NCBI GenBank assembly: GCA_947625255.1
Contig: CANQNT010000018.1
Span: forward strand, 1 to 60,354
DNA from: an uncultured Acetatifactor sp.
GTDB lineage: Bacteria > Bacillota > Clostridia > Lachnospirales > Lachnospiraceae
Direction of reading: 5' to 3'
Length of the DNA: 60,354 nt
The notes under the pieces were generated by a model. That model did not search any database. It was given only the letters and a program-made list of their open reading frames with translations, and was not told the DNA's origin. This document shows, piece after piece, positions 27,274 to 35,787 of the stretch; the stretch's first letter is position 1, and each line of letters begins with the position of its first letter. Made by a program: the position numbers and the translations under genes.

Positions 27274-28221
27274 ATGGAAGGGAACAGAAGAAGCAGACGG
27301 CCGATAAGAAGTGTGGAAGCGGATATCATCAACAATCGCAGTCTGGCCAGGAGTACGATGAGGGGATCGCGGCGTTCCGGCCGGGCCGGAGCCGGAAAAA
27401 GGAATCCATATCTGGATGGCGGCGGGCGGAGAGTCTATCCCATAGATATTGGGCCATCCGCAGTGCCGGGGAGGAGTATCCATGCCCATGTCAGTCAGGC
27501 AGAGAGACTGCGCAGACGCAGACTACAGCGTCGCAGACTTTTTCTGAAGCGCCTTCTGACGATTCAGTTCGTGCTTTGCGCGGGACTCCTTTTGGCGCTG
27601 TTTCTTTATCGTCCGAAGAAAGATGTCTCTTCTTCGTTCTTGGTCTATAATCAGATACCGTCTGTGGAAGCTTCCCGGACGCAGACACAGCAAGAGGAAA
27701 AGATTCAGGGACTTCCGGCGGAGGTTTATGCCAGACATCCACAATGGACCGAGGACTTTCTCACACCCAATGAATATTCCCGGCCGGGGGATCCCCTGAC
27801 TGAGGTGAAGAATATTTTTGTCCATTACACGGCCAATCCCGGGACCAGCGCCGCCCAGAACAGAAGCTATTTTGAGCAGCAGAAAGATGTGCACAAGGCC
27901 AGCGTCAGTTCCCATTTTATTATCGGGTATGATGGAGAAATTCTGCAGATCGTGCCCCTGGATGAAATCGCTTACGCGGTAATGACCAGAAACATGGATT
28001 CCATATCCATTGAGTGCTGTTACAAGGCGGAAAATGGTCAGTTTACCCAGGAAACCTATGATTCTCTGATCACGTTGTTACAATGGCTGACGGAGGCTTA
28101 TGACTTGGAAAGCGATGACATTTTGCGTCATTATGACTGTGGAGGCAAAAAGTGTCCCTTGTATTATGTGGAACATGAGGACGCGTGGGAACAACTGAAA
28201 AGGGATGTTGATGAACTTTAA
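27274..28221 (+). CDS. N-acetylmuramoyl-L-alanine amidase (Amidase_2), membrane-anchored
   Basis: A 315-residue protein. An Arg-rich cytoplasmic N-terminus (about 1-88) precedes one membrane segment (about 91-110) and the catalytic domain (about 165-310). IFVHYTANPG contains the first zinc His, SSHFIIGYDG the second region, and HYDCGGKKCP the last, where Cys occupies part of the usual K.DPG element. Such enzymes cut the amide between MurNAc and the stem peptide. The very basic N-tail (SRRSGRAGAGKR) is unusual for a cell-wall hydrolase. It may act in sporulation or division; the neighbours do not decide. Confidence 0.88.
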   Translation: MEGNRRSRRPIRSVEADIINNRSLARSTMRGSRRSGRAGAGKRNPYLDGGGRRVYPIDIGPSAVPGRSIHAHVSQAERLRRRRLQRRRLFLKRLLTIQFVLCAGLLLALFLYRPKKDVSSSFLVYNQIPSVEASRTQTQQEEKIQGLPAEVYARHPQWTEDFLTPNEYSRPGDPLTEVKNIFVHYTANPGTSAAQNRSYFEQQKDVHKASVSSHFIIGYDGEILQIVPLDEIAYAVMTRNMDSISIECCYKAENGQFTQETYDSLITLLQWLTEAYDLESDDILRHYDCGGKKCPLYYVEHEDAWEQLKRDVDEL

Positions 28222-28341
28222 GAAAGATTTTTATGAAAAGATTTGCACTTCTGAGATTTATTTGGTATAGTATATTTGCTGAGTTCGGATTTTAGAATAA
28301 AAATTACTGATTTTGGTTAAAAATGCGGATAGGAGCAATTT

Positions 28342-29025
28342 ATGAATAAATTATCGCCTTCCATACTGGCGGCTGACTTTTGGCAGCTGGGTGAGCAGAT
28401 CAGCCGCGTACAGGAAGCAGGAGCGCATTACCTTCATATTGATGTGATGGATGGTATGTTTGTTCCCTCCATCTCTTTTGGTATGCCCGTGATTTCGTCC
28501 ATTCGAATGTGGACGGATTTGTTTTTGGACGTACACCTCATGGTGGAGAAGCCGGAGCGTTATGTGGAGGCGTTTGCGGCTTGCGGAGCGGATTTGATCA
28601 ATTTCCACGTGGAGGCCACTGAGGATGTGGACGGGACGATAGGAAAGATCCGTTCTCTTGGGAAGAAAGTCGGAATTACCGTAAAACCGTCAACTCCGGC
28701 CAAGGCGGTAGAGCCTTATTTGGACAAAGTGGATCTGGTTCTGGTTATGACGGTGGAACCGGGATTTGGCGGGCAGAAGATTCTGAGCTCTTGTGTTGAG
28801 AAGGTAAGTGCCGTGCGAAAGATGATTCTGGAAAAGGGTCTGAATGTGGAAGTGGAGGTAGACGGAGGAATCACGATTGGGAATGTCCGTTCTGTCATCG
28901 AAGCGGGAGCCAGTGTGATCGTGGCAGGTTCGGCAGTGTTTAAGGGTGAGATTGACGGTAACGTGAAAGAATTACTCAGGCGGATTGGGGAAGCTGAGGA
29001 ATCAGCCGGATGCGGCGCGGAATAA
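28342..29025 (+). CDS. rpe: ribulose-phosphate 3-epimerase
   Basis: Interconverts ribulose-5-phosphate and xylulose-5-phosphate in the pentose phosphate pathway. The TIM-barrel protein of 227 residues has LSPSILAADF, HIDVMDGMFVP, DVHLMVEKPE, VMTVEPGFGGQ and VDGGI, which include the metal-binding His and Asp residues. ATAGGAGC precedes the ATG. It stands upstream of metG with a 115-nt gap. Confidence 0.97.
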   Translation: MNKLSPSILAADFWQLGEQISRVQEAGAHYLHIDVMDGMFVPSISFGMPVISSIRMWTDLFLDVHLMVEKPERYVEAFAACGADLINFHVEATEDVDGTIGKIRSLGKKVGITVKPSTPAKAVEPYLDKVDLVLVMTVEPGFGGQKILSSCVEKVSAVRKMILEKGLNVEVEVDGGITIGNVRSVIEAGASVIVAGSAVFKGEIDGNVKELLRRIGEAEESAGCGAE

Positions 29026-29140
29026 AATTTGCGGCGGCCGGTTTACAGAAAGCGGCTGCCTGAACACGAAATAGTCTGTTTCGGAAAGCGATTCAGGACT
29101 TTGGGCAGGGTAAGCATTTTTGGAAGGAAGGAAAGATAGA

Positions 29141-31183
29141 ATGAGCAAGGGAAAATATTATATCACGACGGCCATTGTCTATACCTCTGGCAAGCCGCAT
29201 ATCGGCAATAATTATGAGATCGTGTTGGCGGATAGTATTGCGAGATTTAAAAGAAAGCAGGGATATGACGTGTTTTTCCAGACGGGGACGGACGAACACG
29301 GGCAGAAGATTGAACTGGAAGCCCAGGAAGCGGGTGTGACCCCCAAGGAGTTCGTGGATGGCGTGGCACGGACGATCCGCGGACTATGTGATCTTTTGAA
29401 CATTTCTTATGATAAGTTTATCCGTACCACGGACCCGGATCATGAGAAGCAGGTGCAGAAGATTTTCAGACGTCTGTACGAGCAGGGAGACATCTATAAA
29501 GGCGCTTACGAGGGAATGTATTGTACGCCCTGTGAGTCCTTTTGGACGGAGTCTCAGCTGGTGGATGGCAAATGCCCGGACTGTGGCCGGGAAGTGAAGC
29601 CCGCCAGGGAGGAAGCGTATTTCTTCCGTATGAGCAAGTATGCGGACAGATTGATCAGGTATATTAACGAGCATCCGGAGTTTATTCAGCCGGTATCCCG
29701 TAAAAATGAGATGATGAATAATTTCCTGCTTCCGGGTCTGCAGGATTTGTGTGTGTCCAGAACTTCCTTTAAATGGGGTGTGCCCGTGGACTTTGATGAT
29801 CGTCACGTGGTTTATGTGTGGCTGGATGCTCTGGTCAACTATATCACTGGCATCGGTTATGACGCGGACGGAAATAGCACGGAGCAGTACAAGAAACTAT
29901 GGCCTGCCGATTTGCATTTGATTGGAAAGGATATTATTCGCTTCCATACGATTTATTGGCCAATCTTTCTGATGGCTTTGGGCGAGCCTTTGCCCAGACA
30001 GGTGTTTGGACATCCCTGGCTGTTGCTGGGGGACGGCAAGATGAGCAAATCCAAGGGAAACGTGATCTATGCGGACGATCTGGTGGATTTTTTTGGTGTG
30101 GACGCGGTGCGTTATTTCGTGCTGCATGAGATGCCTTATGAAAATGACGGAACGATCACTTGGGAACTCATGGTAGAGCGGCTGAACGCTGATTTGGCCA
30201 ATACTCTGGGAAATCTGGTGAATCGGACCATTTCCATGAGCAATAAATATTTTGGGGGCCTGGTGACGAATAAGGGCGTACAGCTCAGCGAGAACGATGC
30301 CTCCATTGATGCGGACCTGAAGAAAGCCGTCACAGGAACCTATCGCCGCTGCGTTGACAAGATGGCGGATTTGCGCGTGGCGGATGCCCTGACGGAGATT
30401 TTTACTATTTTCAAACGCTGCAATAAGTATATCGACGAAACAGAGCCCTGGGCTTTGGCCAAGGATGAGTCTAAGAGGGATCGCCTTGCCACCGTGCTTT
30501 ATAATCTGGTGGAGGGGATTACTATCGGAGCTTCCTTGTTGGAACCGTTTATGCCTGAGACTGCGGTTAAGATTGCGGCGCAGCTGAATACACAGTTGAG
30601 GGATTTTGACACGCTGGAGACCTTCGGTTTATATCCCAGTGATAATAAGGTGACGGAAAAGCCGCAGATTCTTTTTGCCAGACTGGATGTAAAGGAGATT
30701 GTGGAAAAGACGGATGCCATGTTTGCGGTCCGCAAGGCGGAAGCTGAAAAAGCGGCGCAGTCCGCGGGAGAAAAGGACGGACAAAGCGGTGATGGAACTG
30801 CTGACGTGACCCAGGAGGCTGCGGAGGCGCAAGGGTGGATCGACCTGGAACGCAAGCCGGAGATCAGCTATGACGACTTTGCCAAAATGCAGTTTCAAGT
30901 GGGAGAGATCATTGCCTGCGAACCTGTTCCCAAATCCAAAAAGCTGCTTTGCAGCCAGGTGCGAATCGGTTCTGAAGTGAAACAGATCGTTTCCGGGATC
31001 AAGGCTTATTACACGCCGGAACAGATGGTAGGTAAAAAGGTCTGCGTGCTGGTGAATCTGAAACCTGCCAGGCTTGCGGGAGTGATTTCCGAGGGAATGC
31101 TTCTTTGCGCCGAAGACGCGGATGGGAATCTGGCTTTGATGGTGCCGGAGAAGGAGATGCCGGCTGGTGCGGAGATTTGCTAA
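29141..31183 (+). CDS. metG: methionine--tRNA ligase
   Basis: Charges tRNA-Met. The 680-residue protein has the class I motifs HIGN (PHIGNNYE) and KMSKSKG, a zinc knuckle with CTPC and CPDC, and a C-terminal EMAP-II-type tRNA-binding domain (about 575-680, starting DFAKMQFQVG). An Ala/Glu/Gly linker separates body and C-domain. GGAAGGAAGG sits before the ATG at 29141; a frame open from 29120 is not used. No T-box leader is visible in the 115-nt gap upstream. A terminator follows. Confidence 0.97.
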   Translation: MSKGKYYITTAIVYTSGKPHIGNNYEIVLADSIARFKRKQGYDVFFQTGTDEHGQKIELEAQEAGVTPKEFVDGVARTIRGLCDLLNISYDKFIRTTDPDHEKQVQKIFRRLYEQGDIYKGAYEGMYCTPCESFWTESQLVDGKCPDCGREVKPAREEAYFFRMSKYADRLIRYINEHPEFIQPVSRKNEMMNNFLLPGLQDLCVSRTSFKWGVPVDFDDRHVVYVWLDALVNYITGIGYDADGNSTEQYKKLWPADLHLIGKDIIRFHTIYWPIFLMALGEPLPRQVFGHPWLLLGDGKMSKSKGNVIYADDLVDFFGVDAVRYFVLHEMPYENDGTITWELMVERLNADLANTLGNLVNRTISMSNKYFGGLVTNKGVQLSENDASIDADLKKAVTGTYRRCVDKMADLRVADALTEIFTIFKRCNKYIDETEPWALAKDESKRDRLATVLYNLVEGITIGASLLEPFMPETAVKIAAQLNTQLRDFDTLETFGLYPSDNKVTEKPQILFARLDVKEIVEKTDAMFAVRKAEAEKAAQSAGEKDGQSGDGTADVTQEAAEAQGWIDLERKPEISYDDFAKMQFQVGEIIACEPVPKSKKLLCSQVRIGSEVKQIVSGIKAYYTPEQMVGKKVCVLVNLKPARLAGVISEGMLLCAEDADGNLALMVPEKEMPAGAEIC

Positions 31184-31220
31184 AAACGATCCGCGTTATG
31201 ATAATTCTGCCGCAATAAAA

Positions 31221-31248
31221 GAGGGTGTCGTGAGACGCCTTCTTTTTT
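31221..31248 (+). terminator. rho-independent terminator after metG
   Basis: GAGGGTGTC pairs with GACGCCTTC around a GTGA loop (9 bp with two G-U pairs), followed by six T. Confidence 0.88.
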
Positions 31249-31344
31249 ATATGGCTTGCCCGAAAAGATCATACATTTTTGGCCGGTTTGGCCGGGGCAT
31301 ATACATATTTAAAAATAAATTAAGAAAATCCTCGGATAAAGTAG

Positions 31345-31374
31345 TTGCACGAATGGACGAGGATAATGTATAAT
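31345..31374 (+). promoter_or_regulatory. promoter of the surface protein gene
   Basis: TTGCAC (31345-31350), 18-nt spacer, TATAAT (31369-31374). The ATG is 60 nt downstream with TTGGAGG in between. Confidence 0.7.
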
Positions 31375-31434
31375 ATTAAATGAGTAAGATTCCAGGCGTA
31401 TAGTAAAACGCTATAAAGATTGGAGGACAAATTT

Positions 31435-32310
31435 ATGAAGAAAATCAGCAAAATGGTTGCGATGTTGACCGCTGTAATGTTGGCTTGTGTGCTTCCTTTT
31501 GCGGGGCTGAAGCTGACGGCTGAAGCTGATGGGCCAGTCACTTATGTGATACAGTATGATGCCGATGAGAATGATTATCGCTATGAGGTTGGCAGTCAGT
31601 GGGATGATAATGGTTTTTCAAGGGAGCTGTATTATTTGCAGCAGTCTATTAGGGATGGCGACTTGGTGGTTATCTATGGAAGAGGCGGCGAAACGCTTAA
31701 GCTGACGCTGAATGCCAGACTTGGCAATTTGACGATTGTTGATGGCTCCGCCATTATTACAACGAACGGAATTGAGAATTGTTATGTGTTGAACGATAGC
31801 CTGTGCGTTGTAAATGGAGATGTGGTAAATGCATATGCATATGCCGATTCCGTATCTAATTACAATGACTCGGTCACCAATCTGGAAGTTGTTGGCGTGG
31901 ATGTCAACCTGAAAGCAACAGTTGTTGTTATGGGCACGGTGGACTATGTGAAAGCTTATGATACGCAAACGACGCATTTCACACTGTATAATGTAAAAGA
32001 AGGCGCGCTTAGCATCGAAAAGGGCGCGTTAACTACTGACGAGTCTAAGTATAGCACGACTCCCCTTGCTCCCGCGCCGGAAACCACTCCCGCCCCCGCG
32101 CCTGAGACCACTCCGGCCCCCGCGCCGGTGACTACGCCTGCGCCCGAACCTGAAACAACTCCGGCGCCGGCGCCTCAGACCCCTCCCGCTTCCAGCGGAG
32201 AATATGATGATGTTCCCAAGACTGGCGACGTGGATCTCAGTGTCTGGATGTTTGGCCTGGCGGCAGTATGCTGCCTTGGCGGATATGCGCTCAGGAGAAG
32301 CGGGGTTTAA
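31435..32310 (+). CDS. sortase-anchored repeat-containing surface protein
   Basis: A 291-residue exported protein. It has a signal peptide (about 1-30), a beta-strand-rich domain of about 180 residues with no recognised fold, five 8-residue repeats of APAPETTP type (32068-32187), and a cell-wall sorting signal with VPKTGD, a hydrophobic segment (WMFGLAAVCCLGGYAL) and a basic tail (RRSG). The sorting motif is VPKTG instead of LPxTG. GGAGG is 10 nt before the ATG at 31435. No sortase lies nearby. The beta domain contains several runs of Asn and Val that resemble right-handed beta-helix or adhesin stretches. Confidence 0.85.
   Translation: MKKISKMVAMLTAVMLACVLPFAGLKLTAEADGPVTYVIQYDADENDYRYEVGSQWDDNGFSRELYYLQQSIRDGDLVVIYGRGGETLKLTLNARLGNLTIVDGSAIITTNGIENCYVLNDSLCVVNGDVVNAYAYADSVSNYNDSVTNLEVVGVDVNLKATVVVMGTVDYVKAYDTQTTHFTLYNVKEGALSIEKGALTTDESKYSTTPLAPAPETTPAPAPETTPAPAPVTTPAPEPETTPAPAPQTPPASSGEYDDVPKTGDVDLSVWMFGLAAVCCLGGYALRRSGV
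32068..32187 (+). repeat. five 24-bp Ala/Pro/Thr repeats
   Basis: Successive 24-nt units encode APAPETTP, APAPETTP, APAPVTTP, APEPETTP and APAPQTPP. This is a wall-spanning linker preceding the sorting signal. Confidence 0.9.
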
Positions 32311-32327
32311 GAAAGGGATGGTTGTAA

Positions 32328-33059
32328 ATGGGTCTTTTTAATATCGATAGCCCGTTGATGCAGGTGTTGGGCAAGGTGGCGGATTTGATGATATTGAACC
32401 TCCTTGCGTTGCTCTGCTGTATTCCTATCGTGACGATCGGGGCGTCGTTGACGGCAATGCATTATATTGCCTTGAAAATTGCCAGAAATGAGGATTATTA
32501 TATTGTAAGGGGTTTTTTCAAGTCCTTTAAGGAGAATTTTAAACAGGCGACGATTGTTTGGCTCCTGCTCCTTTTGGTGATTGTGGTTCTGGTCGGTGAT
32601 TATTTCATCATTTCAAACGCGACAATGGAATTCCCGTTTTTTGTCAAAGTGGTGATCGCCGTGGTGGGCTTCATGGCGCTGCTTACCGCTACATTTGTGT
32701 TCCCGGCGATGGCCAGATTCGAGAATCCGCTTTGGCGGACCTTGAAAAATGCTTTTATGATGAGCATTCTTCAGTTTCCCAAGACGATTCTTATGATTAT
32801 CCTGAATGTGCTTCCCGTGATCCTGACGCTTTTGTTTCCGCAAATCTTTCCGCTGGCCTTCTTGTTTGGCCTGGCGGGGCCTGCCTTTGGCGGGGCTTGC
32901 TTGTATAGTAAGTTCTTTCTAAAGCTGGAGGATCGGATCAGGGCGGCAAATGGTACTGACGTCAGCGAAGAGCCGGATGCTGAGGATGAGAAGATCTTCA
33001 GTGACGAGCTTCAGGAAGGGATCGTGGAAGATTCGGAAATTGTTGGAAGACCTCAGTAA
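32328..33059 (+). CDS. YesL/DUF624 family membrane protein
   Basis: A 243-residue protein with about five hydrophobic segments and an acidic C-tail. The start MGLFNIDSPLMQVLGKVADLM and the loop CCIPIVTIGASLTAMHY with FKSFKENFKQA are typical of the YesL group, which in Firmicutes is usually encoded beside ABC sugar transporters. Here it is 17 nt after the surface protein and upstream of the orphan sugar-ABC ATPase. Function is unknown, possibly a transporter accessory. Confidence 0.85.
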   Translation: MGLFNIDSPLMQVLGKVADLMILNLLALLCCIPIVTIGASLTAMHYIALKIARNEDYYIVRGFFKSFKENFKQATIVWLLLLLVIVVLVGDYFIISNATMEFPFFVKVVIAVVGFMALLTATFVFPAMARFENPLWRTLKNAFMMSILQFPKTILMIILNVLPVILTLLFPQIFPLAFLFGLAGPAFGGACLYSKFFLKLEDRIRAANGTDVSEEPDAEDEKIFSDELQEGIVEDSEIVGRPQ

Positions 33060-33086
33060 AAGAAGTTGGTTATCGAATGTTAAAAA

Positions 33087-33172
33087 GCTTATAATTGTCT
33101 ATTTTGTCTAAAATCAAGATTTCATATTGTACAAAGTGACAAGGGTGAATGAAATCCTGGAACTTTATAAGC
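33087..33172 (+). other. nested inverted repeats in the ugpC leader region
   Basis: Outer arms GCTTATAA/TTATAAGC (33087-33094, 33165-33172) enclose inner arms GATTTCAT/ATGAAATC (33118-33125, 33149-33156). Both are perfect 8-bp pairs. ATTTTT follows the outer arm. It may be a weak terminator of the upstream unit, a structured leader, or chance in AT-rich DNA. Confidence 0.4.
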
Positions 33173-33314
33173 AATTTTTACAATCATCGTTAAAAAGTTT
33201 GTGAAATTATGGTATGGCAAAAAATCGGCTTTTTCGTTATACTAAGTACAGTATCAGTCGACAGAAAGTCGAAAACGCAAGCAATATGTTTATTATGAAA
33301 GGAGTTATTTCGTT

Positions 33315-34427
33315 ATGGCAAGTTTATCTTTAAAGAACATCTGCAAGGTATATCCTAACGGATTCGAAGCTGTTAAGAACTTCAATCTTGAGATCGCCGA
33401 CAAGGAGTTCATCATCTTCGTAGGTCCTTCCGGATGTGGTAAGTCCACGACTCTTCGTATGATCGCTGGTTTGGAGGATATCTCTTCCGGTGAACTGAGA
33501 ATCGGTGACAGAGTTGTGAATGATGTAGAGCCTAAGGATAGAGATATCGCAATGGTATTCCAGAACTACGCTCTGTATCCTCATATGTCTGTGTATGATA
33601 ACATGGCATTTGGTTTGAAGCTGAGAAAAGTTCCTAAGGATCAGATCGATAAGATGGTTAAAGAAGCCGCTAAGATCCTTGACTTGTCCGCTCTGCTTGA
33701 TCGTAAGCCGAAGGCTTTGTCCGGTGGTCAGAGACAGCGTGTTGCTATGGGTCGTGCGATTGTACGTAATCCTAAGGTATTCCTTATGGACGAGCCTTTG
33801 TCCAACCTGGATGCTAAGCTGCGTGTACAGATGAGAACTGAGATTGCCAAGCTTCATCAGAGACTGGGTACCACGATCATCTACGTTACCCATGACCAGA
33901 CCGAGGCTATGACCTTGGGTACCAGAATCGTTGTTATGAAAGACGGCGTTATCCAGCAGGTTGATACTCCTCAGAATCTGTATGACAAGCCTCAGAACTT
34001 GTTTGTTGCAGGATTCATGGGATCTCCTCAGATGAACTTCCTTGATGCCACTGTTGCTGTAAAGGGCGATACCGCTTGCCTTGAGATTGCCGGCCACAGC
34101 ATCCCTCTGCCTCCTGCAAAGTCTAAGAAGATTATTGATGGCGGTTACAATGGAAAGGTTGTTACCTTTGGTATCCGTCCTGAGGATGTTTATGATTCCA
34201 ACCAGTACATCGAGTCCTCTCCGCAGAGCGTATTCACCTCCACTATCAACGTATACGAGTTGCTGGGTGCTGAAGTGCTTCTGTACTTTGAACTGGATGG
34301 TTTTGCTATGACCGCAAGAGTGGATCCCAGAACAACCGCAAGACCTGGCGATACCATCAAGTTCGCTATGGATGTTGAGAAGATCCATGTATTTGATAAG
34401 GAGACTGAGCAGATCATTACTAACTAA
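33315..34427 (+). CDS. multi-sugar ABC transporter ATPase (UgpC/MsmK type)
   Basis: The 370-residue ATPase serves sugar importers of the CUT1 family. Walker A GPSGCGKST, signature LSGGQRQR, Walker B FLMDEPLSNLD, and a C-terminal TOBE regulatory region are intact. No permease or binding-protein gene is adjacent, as for the shared MsmK ATPase of streptococci, which energises several sugar importers. Its codon choice (many GGT, CTT, CGT) differs from neighbouring genes and suggests strong expression. AAAGGAG precedes the ATG. The 255-nt upstream gap and a separate downstream terminator show that it is its own unit. Confidence 0.93.
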   Translation: MASLSLKNICKVYPNGFEAVKNFNLEIADKEFIIFVGPSGCGKSTTLRMIAGLEDISSGELRIGDRVVNDVEPKDRDIAMVFQNYALYPHMSVYDNMAFGLKLRKVPKDQIDKMVKEAAKILDLSALLDRKPKALSGGQRQRVAMGRAIVRNPKVFLMDEPLSNLDAKLRVQMRTEIAKLHQRLGTTIIYVTHDQTEAMTLGTRIVVMKDGVIQQVDTPQNLYDKPQNLFVAGFMGSPQMNFLDATVAVKGDTACLEIAGHSIPLPPAKSKKIIDGGYNGKVVTFGIRPEDVYDSNQYIESSPQSVFTSTINVYELLGAEVLLYFELDGFAMTARVDPRTTARPGDTIKFAMDVEKIHVFDKETEQIITN

Positions 34428-34484
34428 GGACTTCTTTCATATGTAGAATAGCGCTGTGCATCGCATAGCATGAGTTTTAAGAAC

Positions 34485-34540
34485 AATGCCAGTATCTAAG
34501 ACGCGACAGATGCGACTTGGGTACTGGCATTTGTAATAAA
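34485..34540 (+). terminator. terminator-like long hairpin after the ABC ATPase
   Basis: AATGCCAGTATC (34485-34496) pairs with GGTACTGGCATT (34521-34532, 12 bp with one G-U). The loop holds a second short pairing (GCGAC..). TGTAATAAAAAA follows; the T-run is weak. Confidence 0.65.
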
Positions 34541-34593
34541 AAAGATATGGCGATTTTCCTGTACCGACAAATCGGCTGTGAAACGGAGGAAGC

Positions 34594-35682
34594 ATGATTT
34601 CAAGTCAGATAATTCAGACAAGCATTGATGAACTAAAAGTCATTACGAAAGTGGATTTGAGCGTTTACGATTTAAATGGGACGATGGTTGCATCTACAAC
34701 GGATATGCCGGAGATTACGACTAATCTGGTGGTGAGCTTTGCTACGTCTCCTGCGGACAGTCAAGTGATCGGACCTCATCATTTGTTAAAAATTTTGGAT
34801 GAAGGTGAGCTTTTATATGTTCTGGTAGCAAGAGGATTAAGTGACGACGTTTATATGGTAGGGAAGATTGCCGTATGTCAGATTCAGAATCTTGCGATTG
34901 CCTATAAGGAGAGGTTTGACCGCAACAACTTTTTTCAAAATCTTTTATTGGATAATCTGTTGCTGGTGGATATCTATAATCGGGCAAAGAAGCTGCATGT
35001 GGAAGTATCCGTGCCGAGGGTGGTTTTCCTTGTGGAGACGAAACTGGAAAAGGATAATATTGTTACAGAACTTTTGAAAGGAATGTTCTCGAACCAGAGC
35101 GGAGACTATATTACCGCTGTGGACGAGTCAAATGTGATTCTGATCAAGGCTGTGGAACAGAACACGTCCCTTGAAGAGTTGTCCATGATTGCAGAAACGA
35201 TCGTAGCCATGATGAATGCGGAGGCCATGCTGAATGTGAAAGTAGCGTTTGGTACGATTGTTCCCGAACTCAAGGATGTGTCTAAATCTTATAAGGAAGC
35301 CAAGATGGCTTTGGATGTGGGAAAGATTTTCTATGCAGAGCATAATGTGGTCGCTTATAGCAAGCTGGGGATTGGCCGTTTGATTTACCAGCTTCCAATT
35401 AATCTGTGCAAAATCTTCATTGAGGAGATTTTTGGGGATAATGTGCCGCTGGATTTGGATGAGGAAACGCTTACAACGATTAACAAATTTTTTGACAATA
35501 GCTTGAATGTGTCGGAAACTTCCAGGCAGCTTTTCGTGCATCGAAATACGTTAGTTTATCGGATTGAAAAACTACAGAAAAGCACGGGACTGGATTTGCG
35601 CAATTTTGATGATGCGCTGACGTTTAAAATCGCGCTGATGGTCGTGAATTATATGAAATATTTGGATGGACTGGAATATTGA
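34594..35682 (+). CDS. CdaR/PucR-like transcriptional regulator, paralog 2
   Basis: A 362-residue paralog of the protein at 17403-18488. It shares the N-terminal sensor region, the LLDNLLLVDIY block and the C-terminal HTH (DNSLNVSETSRQLFVHRN then TLVYRIEKLQKSTGLDLR). GGAGGAAGC precedes the ATG. It follows the orphan sugar ATPase and precedes an uncharacterised gene, so it may regulate sugar uptake; this is context only. The closest similarity is in the HTH, suggesting similar target sites. Confidence 0.88.
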   Translation: MISSQIIQTSIDELKVITKVDLSVYDLNGTMVASTTDMPEITTNLVVSFATSPADSQVIGPHHLLKILDEGELLYVLVARGLSDDVYMVGKIAVCQIQNLAIAYKERFDRNNFFQNLLLDNLLLVDIYNRAKKLHVEVSVPRVVFLVETKLEKDNIVTELLKGMFSNQSGDYITAVDESNVILIKAVEQNTSLEELSMIAETIVAMMNAEAMLNVKVAFGTIVPELKDVSKSYKEAKMALDVGKIFYAEHNVVAYSKLGIGRLIYQLPINLCKIFIEEIFGDNVPLDLDEETLTTINKFFDNSLNVSETSRQLFVHRNTLVYRIEKLQKSTGLDLRNFDDALTFKIALMVVNYMKYLDGLEY

Positions 35683-35709
35683 AGCCCTGAAATGGAATAA
35701 ATGAGACAA

Positions 35710-35787
35710 CCCTTCGAATACAATGTATAGGAGAGCGGTTTTTTAGAAACCCCTTTTTCCTACTACGGAGGTTCGGAGGGCTTTTTT
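35710..35787 (+). promoter_or_regulatory. leader hairpin that contains the ribosome site of the next gene
   Basis: CCCTTCGAA (35710-35718) pairs with TTCGGAGGG (35772-35780; one G-U), and the right arm includes the GGAGGG ribosome site. A T6 run (35782-35787) directly abuts the ATG at 35788. A short internal hairpin GGTTT/AAACC (35737-35751) lies in the loop. It has the shape of a terminator but hides the translation start. Confidence 0.5.

Noticed and set aside
25963..27489. 508-codon minus-strand frame opposite the fucokinase domain
   Set aside because: Antisense to clear GHMP kinase motifs, no ribosome site, low-complexity composition.
29026..29140. T-box or other aminoacyl-tRNA leader before metG
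   Set aside because: The 115-nt gap has no TGGN anti-terminator bulge and no specifier hairpin; only one short GC hairpin is seen.
33330..34388. 352-codon minus-strand frame opposite the sugar ATPase
   Set aside because: Antisense to a canonical ABC ATPase; no ribosome site and no motifs.
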